A DNA stretch of 56,210 nucleotides. Origin: an uncultured Lactobacillus sp. Lineage in GTDB: Bacteria; Bacillota; Bacilli; Lactobacillales; Lactobacillaceae. Below are positions 7,302 through 15,101 of the stretch, one piece after another; position 1 is the first letter of the stretch; the number at the start of each line of letters is the position of its first letter. The position numbers and the translations under genes are program-made. The stretch covers positions 1-56,210 of the forward strand of contig CALFSK010000043.1 in NCBI GenBank assembly GCA_937916845.1, read 5' to 3'. The notes beneath the pieces are model-generated. The model was not told the origin of the DNA. It ran no database searches and was given only the letters and a program-made list of their open reading frames with translations.

Positions 7302-8498
7302 ATGTCACTTAAGCAAATTATTAGTCAGGTCTACCGCCGGCTATTCAACCTGATTGCAACCGTTGCTCCGGTAAAAAAGCACCTCGTTCTATTTGAAGCA
7401 TTTAACGGAAAGTTACCCACTGATAACCCGTTATCAATCTATGAAGCGTTACAAAAAGCCCATCCCGATTGGCGGCTCGTTTGGGGCGTTAAACACCGTT
7501 TCATCGAACAAGCCCGTCAGGATTTCCCGCAAATCACGTTCGTCTCACGGTTTTCCGCTAAATGGCTGACGATTGCCCCCGTGGCAAACTTCTGGGTCTT
7601 TAACGCCCGCATGCCGTACTGGTTAAAGAAAAATCGCGGGACCATCTACATTCAGACGTGGCATGGCACTCCGCTAAAACGTTTGGGGATCGATATTGAA
7701 AACGTGACGATGCCGGGAATCGATACGGAAAAGTATCGCCACAATTTTTCTAGTGAGAGTCGGCGCTGGGACTACCTGATTAGTCCTAACCAGTTTTCAC
7801 AAGATATTTTTAAGCGGGCGTTCAACTTTCAACACCAGTTTTTAGATTATGGCTACCCCCGCAACGACCGGCTCGTTAAGCATGCCCACGATGCTGACAC
7901 CATTCGCAAGATCAAACAACGGATCGTTGGCCATCAGGACGGGCGCGTGATTTTATACGCCCCAACCTGGCGTGACGACTTCTTCATTCGCAAGGGCATG
8001 TACAAGATGGACCTGCCCTTCCGTTTGAGTGAATTGACTAAACAATTGGGACCCGACGACGTGCTCATCATCCGGCCCCACTACTTGGTTGCTGAGTCGA
8101 TCGACATTACTGGCTTTGAAGACCAGGTCCGACTCTGCGTGAATGAGGAAATTGATGATCTCTACTTGATCAGTGACCTGTTAATCACGGACTATTCATC
8201 CGTGATGTTTGACTTTGCAATCTTGGATCGGCCGATGTTATTTTATCCGTACGACCTAACGCACTATCAAGACGATATCCGTGGGTTTTACTTCGACTAC
8301 CAAGAAGTTCCTGGTCCGATTGTCACCACGGAACCGGAATTTTTAACGGCGATTCAACGTTTCCTAGCCGACGGAACTTACCCCGAATACGCAGCTAAAA
8401 TGCGCGCTTTTCAAAAGAAGTTTACGTCGTGGGAGAAAGGGACCGCCAGCGACCGCGTCGTTCAGTTAATGACCGATCACGCATCAACTAACCACTAA
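7302..8498 (+). CDS. CDP-glycerol glycerophosphotransferase family protein, short form
   Basis: A 398-residue TagB/TagF-family enzyme, close to the catalytic half of the 674-residue protein at 2643. Motifs: TWHGTPLK (119-126), GYPRND (184-189), APTWRD (220-225), RPHY (258-261) and SDLLITDYSS (291-300). It lacks the beta-rich N-terminal region, and a short amphipathic N terminus (residues 3-22) probably binds the membrane. The short length suits a primase-like TagB or a minimal TagF; sequence does not decide. Operon with tagD upstream and a strong terminator downstream. Confidence 0.88.
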   Translation: MSLKQIISQVYRRLFNLIATVAPVKKHLVLFEAFNGKLPTDNPLSIYEALQKAHPDWRLVWGVKHRFIEQARQDFPQITFVSRFSAKWLTIAPVANFWVFNARMPYWLKKNRGTIYIQTWHGTPLKRLGIDIENVTMPGIDTEKYRHNFSSESRRWDYLISPNQFSQDIFKRAFNFQHQFLDYGYPRNDRLVKHAHDADTIRKIKQRIVGHQDGRVILYAPTWRDDFFIRKGMYKMDLPFRLSELTKQLGPDDVLIIRPHYLVAESIDITGFEDQVRLCVNEEIDDLYLISDLLITDYSSVMFDFAILDRPMLFYPYDLTHYQDDIRGFYFDYQEVPGPIVTTEPEFLTAIQRFLADGTYPEYAAKMRAFQKKFTSWEKGTASDRVVQLMTDHASTNH

Positions 8499-8503
8499 AC
8501 TAA

Positions 8504-8551
8504 AAAGCAACCTTAGTCATCTGGACAGATCCAGTTGACTAAGGTTGCTTT
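8504..8551. terminator. Bidirectional terminator
   Basis: A perfect 16-bp stem (8504-8519 with 8536-8551) has T-rich tails on both sides, serving the plus-strand tagD operon and the convergent minus-strand tagH. Confidence 0.9.
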
Positions 8552-8553
8552 GT

Positions 8554-9639
8554 TTATTTAACGGACTTCGTTACACCAGGCCCCTTGAGCGTCGTCGTTG
8601 GGTGCCAGATATGCGACGGGTGCTGAACCACACTCGTCAACGAGTGTCCCGAAACATTGACTAACATTAGGAACACTACTGCAACCCCAACCACCGTCGT
8701 CAGAATGCGGTTGCCCCACGACATAGTTTCCGAAATGACACTGCCATAGAAATCCTTGTGGACCTCCCTAGCAACGTGCTGATCTTCAGCATTTTCTTGC
8801 TGACGTTCAGCTACGACTTGTTTTTCATACGCTTCAATGTCGAAAGCCTTTTGCTTTTTCTTAGCTTCGTTTTGATACTTTTTCTTATCTTTTTTCGAGA
8901 GTGCTTTGAACCACTTGATAAATTTCCGGTATTCGCTGACAACTTCATCGGTTGCCCCGATTTGTTTCAAATCACCGTACTGGATCCAAGCGACCCGGTC
9001 ACACATCATTTCAATTTGTTTCAAAGAATGGCTGACGAAGATGATCGTCTTGCCGGCTTCTTTAAATTGTTGAATCTTTTCCACACACTTTTGATAGAAG
9101 GTATCATCACCAACGGATAACGCTTCATCAATAATCAAAATATCTGGATTGATATGAACCGCGATTGCGAACCCTAACCGTGATTTCATCCCGGAAGAAT
9201 AACTTTTGACCGGCTGATAAACGAAGTCGCCAATATCAGCAAAGGCGATAATGTCGTCTAACATCGAGTCAATCTCATGATTAGTCATCCCCATCATCAG
9301 CGCCTTGAGCCGGATGTTTTCCATCCCGGTCAATTGGCCCCGTAATCCTGAATTGATGGCAACGATCGAAGTATCCCCTCGCACGTCAACTACACCGGTT
9401 GTTTGTGGAATCACCCCGGAAATAATGTTAGACAAAGTGGATTTACCAGAACCATTAACCCCAATTAGCCCCAGCGTCTCGCCGGGTTCCACTTCAAGTG
9501 AAATTCCCTTTAACGCCCAGAATTCTGGGATTGGCCGGTTAGAAATCGAGAAGAACGCTTTTAATTGATCAGAGCGAGTTTTGAATAAATCAAACTCCTT
9601 GGTCACATTTTGAACCTTAATTTTATAATCAGCTGTCAT
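8554..9639 (-). CDS. tagH: Teichoic acid ABC exporter, ATP-binding subunit
   Basis: A 361-residue ATPase that powers export of undecaprenyl-linked wall teichoic acid with the TagG permease. Walker A GVNGSGKS is at 60-67, the signature YSSGMKSRLG near 145-155 and Walker B ILIIDEALSVGD follows. Residues 245-285 form a Lys/Glu-rich helix and a single membrane segment lies near 310-328, followed by a short outside tail; such C-terminal extensions are known in TagH proteins. No tagG is present in this window, although the two are usually adjacent. Confidence 0.92.
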   Translation of the reverse strand: MTADYKIKVQNVTKEFDLFKTRSDQLKAFFSISNRPIPEFWALKGISLEVEPGETLGLIGVNGSGKSTLSNIISGVIPQTTGVVDVRGDTSIVAINSGLRGQLTGMENIRLKALMMGMTNHEIDSMLDDIIAFADIGDFVYQPVKSYSSGMKSRLGFAIAVHINPDILIIDEALSVGDDTFYQKCVEKIQQFKEAGKTIIFVSHSLKQIEMMCDRVAWIQYGDLKQIGATDEVVSEYRKFIKWFKALSKKDKKKYQNEAKKKQKAFDIEAYEKQVVAERQQENAEDQHVAREVHKDFYGSVISETMSWGNRILTTVVGVAVVFLMLVNVSGHSLTSVVQHPSHIWHPTTTLKGPGVTKSVK

Positions 9640-9904
9640 TTTGATACTTCCTATATATTCTGCGATTTATATACTAATACTCGAGCATAACTAACTGCTA
9701 TATGGTACTAGAGAAGTCAAAAAGCGTCAAGCAGGACCGTACAAGCTTAAGTCAAAATTAAGTCTGAACTCATTTGTGATTTATCACACAATTTTACTGG
9801 CTTATTCGTTTGTTTGCCGGGCAAACGTTCGCATTATCACGGCTAATGAAATATACTTGAGTTAACAAGTTAATTGTTAGGCATGCATTGGAGTGGATGA
9901 GCGT
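9640..9904. promoter_or_regulatory. Divergent regulatory region with two palindromes
   Basis: The stretch between tagH and the epimerase-like gene holds TGTGA-TTTA-TCACA at 9775-9788, and GTTTGCCGGGCAAAC at 9812-9826. Both are short perfect inverted repeats of the kind bound by dimeric regulators. The first resembles Crp/Fnr half-sites but has a 4-nt rather than 6-nt centre. No regulator can be named. Confidence 0.45.
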
Positions 9905-10924
9905 ATGAAAATAATCGAACATCAAGCAAACGGTATTAACTATTACACATTAGTGAACAATCATCACATGAGTGTCACGGTAATGGACTGGGGCGCCACG
10001 GTCACGGCCATCAAGACGCACGATAAAGACGGCAATTATGCAAACGTTGTCTTAGGTTTTGACGAAGGCGAAGACTACATTACTTACCAGTCGTTTTTTG
10101 GTGCCACCATCGCCCGGGTTGCCGGTGTAATCAAGAATGCCAAGTGGCGCAATTATGAACTGACCCAAAATTCCGGGGAAAACCATTTGAATGGTGGTAA
10201 TATGCCCCAAATTGCGTTTGAACCCTGGTTTTTGGAACGGAAACTCCAGACTAGTGAACAAGTTGGCCTCGTCATGCAATACATCACCCTCGATGGTGAA
10301 AACGGCTATCCCGGGACGATGACCATCACTGCCGATTTCATTTTGGACAATAATGGTAAGTTTACGATTAGTTACACGGGTAAAAGTGATAAGGAAACCC
10401 TCTTCAACCCGACCAACCACACCTACTTCAACTTAAGCGGTAACGCCGAAAGCTTAATTAACCACGATGTTCTTAAAATTAATGCCGATGAATACGCTGC
10501 GCTCAATAAACACAACATTCCAACTGGTAAACTCCCGTGGGTCACGGATAGTCCGTTTGATTTCCGGGAGCCAACCGAAATTGGTCCCCAGATTGCAAAA
10601 ATCAAAGGCGGCCTTCGTCACGGCTTCGTCTTAAATAAGACGCCGTATCCTCAGGTCGAGCTATTTGACCGGGTCAGTGGTCGTAAAGTCACGCTCCGTA
10701 CGAACGCGCCCGCAATCGTGGTCTCCAGTGCCACCAACTACCGTGACGACCGTTACCGGCTCAATGGTGGTAAACCAATGCGCTCACAACTAGGGCTCTC
10801 ATTACAACCCCAAGTTTTACCAGACGCAATTCATCACCGTGAATTTGGAAGCATCATCATTGAACCGAACGTTCCGGTCACTTACCAGACCGCCTACCAA
10901 TTTTCAAATATCTACGACGTTTAA
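9905..10924 (+). CDS. Aldose 1-epimerase family protein (GalM-like)
   Basis: A 339-residue cytoplasmic protein of the galactose mutarotase superfamily; the family interconverts alpha and beta anomers of aldoses. ENHLNGG (His 94) and NPTNHTYFNLSG (His 172) keep the two catalytic histidines. Two acidic positions of canonical GalM look changed: the GYDH-like segment reads GLRH (236-239), and the C-terminal PGE segment reads PNV. The substrate may therefore differ. I chose ATG 9905, because GGAG at 9890-9893 is well spaced for it, over a GTG at 9893 inside the ribosome site. Confidence 0.85.
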   Translation: MKIIEHQANGINYYTLVNNHHMSVTVMDWGATVTAIKTHDKDGNYANVVLGFDEGEDYITYQSFFGATIARVAGVIKNAKWRNYELTQNSGENHLNGGNMPQIAFEPWFLERKLQTSEQVGLVMQYITLDGENGYPGTMTITADFILDNNGKFTISYTGKSDKETLFNPTNHTYFNLSGNAESLINHDVLKINADEYAALNKHNIPTGKLPWVTDSPFDFREPTEIGPQIAKIKGGLRHGFVLNKTPYPQVELFDRVSGRKVTLRTNAPAIVVSSATNYRDDRYRLNGGKPMRSQLGLSLQPQVLPDAIHHREFGSIIIEPNVPVTYQTAYQFSNIYDV

Positions 10925-10931
10925 CGGTCTA

Positions 10932-10989
10932 AAACAAACCAGTAAGCCCCGCACGGCCATGAACTGTGCGGGGCTTACTGGTTTTGTTT
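10932..10989. terminator. Bidirectional terminator
   Basis: A stem of more than 20 bp (10932-10954 with 10966-10989) with a GC-rich top and A/T tails on both sides separates the epimerase-like gene from the convergent Pip gene. Confidence 0.92.
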
Positions 10990-10994
10990 ATCTA

Positions 10995-13778
10995 CTACTG
11001 TTTTTCTGACTGGTCAGCTGACTCAGGTTTTTCCTGGTCTGGCGTAGATTCAGTGACCGCTTGATCCTCAAAATCAATCCGCTGTAACCGACCACGCCGG
11101 CGCGCAAAGAATAACATGCAAAGTCCTGAAAAAGCTAGCGCAATCAGGAATAGGATAATCATTTCGGGCACCGCCGTATCCCCAATCATCAACACTTGCC
11201 GTAACCCGTTCACCGCGTACGTCATGGGTAACCACGGATGGATAGCTTGGAAGAAGCCGTTCGATAATTCAATCGGGTAAGTCCCACCCGAACCACCGAG
11301 TTGTAAAACGAGTAAGATCATGCTGAAAAATGAGCCGACTTTTCCTAAAACGAGGTTTAACCAGTACACGATACTCATAAAGGCTAGCGCGATACACAAG
11401 ACCATACCAAACGTCGCCCAAATGTGGATTGGGGCTAACCCGTCGATTACCATCAAAAAGGTCACGATTAGCAAACTCTCAAAGAGCGCAAAGCCATCGA
11501 GGACAGACGCCTTACTTAGCCACCAGCCAGCGCCAGTCCGCGGATAACGGCGCGGCGTATACGTGTCAAACATCATATTGAAGGCTAACGCACCAACAAA
11601 TAGCGAGACCGACATCATGTACGGTGCCATCCCGGTCCCGTTATTTTTGGCACGGTCTCGTTCAGTGTGACTCGTGGTAGTCGGCTTAGCGACCTGGTCA
11701 TAGGTCAGTTTAGTTGGATCAACCTTGGCCCGTGTCCCCGCCTGCGTTAGCTTTGTGGCCAACGTTTGATTACCCGTCGTCACTTTATCCAAACCGGTAC
11801 CTAACTGTTGTGACCCGTTTGCTAACTGCTGACTACCACCATGTAACTGGGTCGTACCGTTAGTCAGTTGGCCGGCACCATCGATCAACTGACTTCCCTT
11901 ATCATTTAAGGTTTGCAGGCCACTGGTAACTTGCTGCGAGCCACCCACCAACTGGTTAACACCACTCGTCAAACTGGGAACTTTACCGTTTAACGTGGCA
12001 AGCCCCGAACTTAAACTAACCGCCCCGTTGTTCAACTGGCTGCTAGAAGCATCGAGTGCTTGCGTACCGGCCGTTAACTGCGTGCCGGTTGCCGTTAGTT
12101 GGGCCGTGCCATTCGCAAGCGTATCAGCCCCGTCACGCAACTGGGCGATGCCACTCGTAAGTGCCGGGGTTGAACTTTGCAACGTGGTGAGGCCAGTATT
12201 TAAGGCGGCCATTCCGCTAGCCGCTGCTTGTAACTTAGCGGTCAGGGTCTGCGCACCCGTGGTCATCCCTGCAAGTCCGGTTGCTAACTGCTGTTGTCCA
12301 TCCCCCATCGCCGTTAGCGTTTGCTTAATGGCAACCAGTTGTTGGTTCACGGCACTCGTTGGACTGCCCTGGGTACTTGCTAACGCGGTCGTCAATTGGG
12401 CCGTCGCATCGCTGAGTGCCTTAGTTGAGGTTTCCGGACTAGCACTAACGGCTGCCACCATGGCGTTTTTTTGCGTCGCGGTTAATTTTTGGGCATCCGC
12501 CGCCGCACTCACCTTTGCTTGTAACGCGGCCTGCGCGTTCTTTTGGTCACTTTGTAGCGTGGTTAAAGCCGTCTGCAACTGATCACTCGCCGCTTTAACT
12601 TGGGTCAATTGCTCCGAGCTACTATCCCCCTGAGTCACGATCGTCGCTAGTTTATCTAACTGGTCAGCCAACGTGGCCCGTTGAGAACTAGCCCCCGCCA
12701 GCCCTTTTGAAGCTATTGCCAAGCTGGTCGCTAAGTCACCACTACTCCCGCTTAAGGCCCGTAAACCAGTCGTCAGGTCCACACTGGCCGACGCTAACTG
12801 GGCACTACCACTTTGAAGCGTGCCGGTCTTTTCATTCAAGGTAGTCAGTCCCGCTTGGAGCCTTTGCGCCCCTTGGTTCGCGCTGGCAACGCCGCCAACG
12901 TATGCCTGCGTCCCACGATTCAACGTTTGGACGCCCGTCGTATAGGCTTGAACACCACTAGTCAACTGCTGCCCGCCGTCATTTAAGCTTTGAACACCAC
13001 TCACTAACTGTTGGCTACTACTGAGCAAGGTATCCAGTCCGGTCGTCACCCGCTGGCTACCACTCCTAGCCTGCGCCACTCCCGTCATATATTGATCCAA
13101 ACCCTGACTAAGCGTCTGCGCGCCATTACTTAAGGTCAAGGTACTCTTGGCCAAGGTATTTAACCCCGTTGTGAGTTTTTGATTGGCTTGCTCAGCTTGC
13201 CGGCTCCCCTGGGTAAGTTTCTGATTATTTTTGCCAGCCGTCCGCATCCCCGTTCCGAGTTGTTGCAAACTATTGAACAAGGTCTTCGCATACGTTTTAG
13301 TAATTTGTTCCGAAACGCTGGTGGCCGCACTTTGAGCCGCTGACGCCGTCATTTTCGATGCCGTAAAGTTATGCCCCGCACTCGTTTCGTAGTGCAAGAC
13401 CATCTTCTGAGGGCGTTTTGCCATTAAAGTCGTGGCATTGTGTGAAAAATTCTTCGGGATGGTAACGACCATGTAGTATTTGCCATCCCGCAAACCACGT
13501 TTGGCTCCCGCCGTTGACTTGACGGGCTTGAAATCCATGCCATCAGACCGCTTTAAGTTGTCCGTTAATTGGTGACCAACGTTTAGATGCTGCCCCTGCG
13601 ACGTAACGGCCTGATCATGATTGACCACCGCGACCGGCAAATCCTGGAGTTTACCGTACGGGTCCCACATTGATTTTAGAAAGGTCACCGCGTAAATGGA
13701 CGGAATAAAACCAATTACAATAATGACCATTAGCATCAACTTGTGCTTAAATAGGTACTGCCATTCCGCCTTAAACAT
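10995..13778 (-). CDS. YhgE/Pip family membrane protein
   Basis: A protein of about 927 residues related to the phage infection protein Pip and to YhgE. One N-terminal membrane segment (about 15-36) is followed by an extracellular part of about 600 residues built of degenerate Gly-Ala-Gln-Thr-Leu heptad-type repeats (LxxGxQxLxxG), then five or six membrane segments of the ABC-2 permease type and a charged tail. Family members are phage receptors in Lactococcus; their native role is thought to be export-related. The start is uncertain: GGGGG at 13790-13794 could serve GTG 13784 or ATG 13778; a GTG at 13796 is inside that site. Monocistronic, closed by the terminator at 10932. Confidence 0.88.
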   Translation of the reverse strand: MFKAEWQYLFKHKLMLMVIIVIGFIPSIYAVTFLKSMWDPYGKLQDLPVAVVNHDQAVTSQGQHLNVGHQLTDNLKRSDGMDFKPVKSTAGAKRGLRDGKYYMVVTIPKNFSHNATTLMAKRPQKMVLHYETSAGHNFTASKMTASAAQSAATSVSEQITKTYAKTLFNSLQQLGTGMRTAGKNNQKLTQGSRQAEQANQKLTTGLNTLAKSTLTLSNGAQTLSQGLDQYMTGVAQARSGSQRVTTGLDTLLSSSQQLVSGVQSLNDGGQQLTSGVQAYTTGVQTLNRGTQAYVGGVASANQGAQRLQAGLTTLNEKTGTLQSGSAQLASASVDLTTGLRALSGSSGDLATSLAIASKGLAGASSQRATLADQLDKLATIVTQGDSSSEQLTQVKAASDQLQTALTTLQSDQKNAQAALQAKVSAAADAQKLTATQKNAMVAAVSASPETSTKALSDATAQLTTALASTQGSPTSAVNQQLVAIKQTLTAMGDGQQQLATGLAGMTTGAQTLTAKLQAAASGMAALNTGLTTLQSSTPALTSGIAQLRDGADTLANGTAQLTATGTQLTAGTQALDASSSQLNNGAVSLSSGLATLNGKVPSLTSGVNQLVGGSQQVTSGLQTLNDKGSQLIDGAGQLTNGTTQLHGGSQQLANGSQQLGTGLDKVTTGNQTLATKLTQAGTRAKVDPTKLTYDQVAKPTTTSHTERDRAKNNGTGMAPYMMSVSLFVGALAFNMMFDTYTPRRYPRTGAGWWLSKASVLDGFALFESLLIVTFLMVIDGLAPIHIWATFGMVLCIALAFMSIVYWLNLVLGKVGSFFSMILLVLQLGGSGGTYPIELSNGFFQAIHPWLPMTYAVNGLRQVLMIGDTAVPEMIILFLIALAFSGLCMLFFARRRGRLQRIDFEDQAVTESTPDQEKPESADQSEKQ

Positions 13779-13796
13779 GTTCACTTTAGCCCCCAC

Positions 13797-14034
13797 TCAA
13801 AGCCTTGCAATCAATCGTTCTAACTCATGACCATCGTTGTCTCAAAACAAGTTCTCCATTGTCAGCGGTTACCGTTAAGCCTATACAATGTTTTTACTAG
13901 AAATAGTTTGTTTTTTGCTAACCTTCTCTCATCAGTTAATTTAACCACAGTCAAACTGAAACACTGATTCATTTCATCCAATTCACCTAGAATTTTTCAG
14001 TTTTTCGCCCCAACGAAAAGAAACTAACTAAAAA
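13797..14034. other. Intergenic stretch upstream of the Pip gene
   Basis: About 240 bp, A/T-rich, probably carrying the Pip promoter (a TGTATAGG segment near 13880 on the minus strand is the best -10-like match, weak). No ORF with a ribosome site and no repeat is seen. Confidence 0.4.
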
Positions 14035-14081
14035 AATGGTTCTAGTTGACGGACGGGTCACCCCATTCGTTCACTAGAACC
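14034..14081 (-). terminator. Rho-independent terminator of the HAD gene
   Basis: GGTTCTAGT (14038-14046) pairs with ACTAGAACC (14073-14081); seven T follow on the minus strand. Confidence 0.8.
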
Positions 14082-14107
14082 ACTTCATTTTCACCTAAAA
14101 ATGATTA

Positions 14108-14929
14108 TTATTTTGTTTTTCCTAAGACCAGTTTTTCAATGGTCGCAAGCACTCCGGCGTGTTCATTATCTAGCGCAGTTACGTGCTGGGCTACCGCCTG
14201 CACTTCTGCTGGCGCATTGACCATGGCGTAACTGTGCGTCGCGTATTGAAGCAACGGTACGTCATTGGCACCGTCACCAAACGCCATCACTTCGTCAGCG
14301 TTTAACCCCCAGCGTTGGGCCAAAAATTGAATTGCCGGTAACTTGCCTACGTGTTGTCCGACGAGATCGACCACGCCATACCCGCTGTCATGTGCGCGCA
14401 GTTGGCCGTCAAAATAGGTGTTGAGCTGTTCAACTAACGTGGCAGCCGCGTCTGGCGTTGTCGACACACTGATTTTCTTAATGTGATCGTCTACCGTGTC
14501 CAGATTATCGACTAACTGTAAATTATCATAAAATTGACGCGCCATTGCCACTAACTTTGCGGGCGCACCCTTTTCCGTATAGGAACCGTGACTACCCACT
14601 AAAATCAGATAAGCGTGCTTGAACAAGTCTTTGAACCGATCGACAGTCACAAAATGACGCTGCTGCTCAGCAGTTAAACTGCCATCAAAGATTTGCTGAC
14701 CCTGCGCATAGATCGACGCACCGTTTTCCGCCACCATGACGAGATTGTCTGCCAACACATCCGCAAACAGCTGTTGCAAATGCGCATACTGATTACCTGA
14801 AGACAGTACCAGCGGAATATTTAATTGTTTTAATCCGGCAAGGACCCGTTTGAAGCGCGCCTGGTCGAAGCTTTGGTCGGCACGCAGTAAGGTGCCATTG
14901 AGATCGGTCGCAATTAACTTAATGGACAC
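14108..14929 (-). CDS. Cof-type HAD-superfamily hydrolase, altered motif I
   Basis: A 273-residue HAD hydrolase of the Cof/IIB type, a family of cytoplasmic phosphatases for sugar and cofactor phosphates. The nucleophile Asp 9 is present, but motif I reads DLNGT, so the general acid/base Asp two residues on is Asn 11. Motif II (SSGN, about 41-44), the Lys and the motif IV segment GDGANDVPLL are intact. The start is GTG 14929 with GAGGGGG upstream. It is a single-gene unit with its own terminator. Confidence 0.85.
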   Translation of the reverse strand: MSIKLIATDLNGTLLRADQSFDQARFKRVLAGLKQLNIPLVLSSGNQYAHLQQLFADVLADNLVMVAENGASIYAQGQQIFDGSLTAEQQRHFVTVDRFKDLFKHAYLILVGSHGSYTEKGAPAKLVAMARQFYDNLQLVDNLDTVDDHIKKISVSTTPDAAATLVEQLNTYFDGQLRAHDSGYGVVDLVGQHVGKLPAIQFLAQRWGLNADEVMAFGDGANDVPLLQYATHSYAMVNAPAEVQAVAQHVTALDNEHAGVLATIEKLVLGKTK

Positions 14930-15033
14930 GAAAAGTTCCCCCTCATTATTACATTATCACGGGACCTTCCCGCGATAGATAGTCTTTATTATACCCGTTT
15001 TCACGTGGTGACAAAAAATGGCGCCTGATAAAA

Positions 15034-15083
15034 TTGAAAAGTGCGCCTTAGAAACGATTAGGTTTCCAAGGCGCACTTTTCAA
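15034..15083 (-). terminator. Rho-independent terminator of glmS
   Basis: A perfect 16-bp stem (15034-15049 with 15068-15083), flanked by T-rich sequence on the minus strand, follows the glmS stop. Confidence 0.88.
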
Positions 15084-15101
15084 AACACTTAAAATTTGAG
15101 C

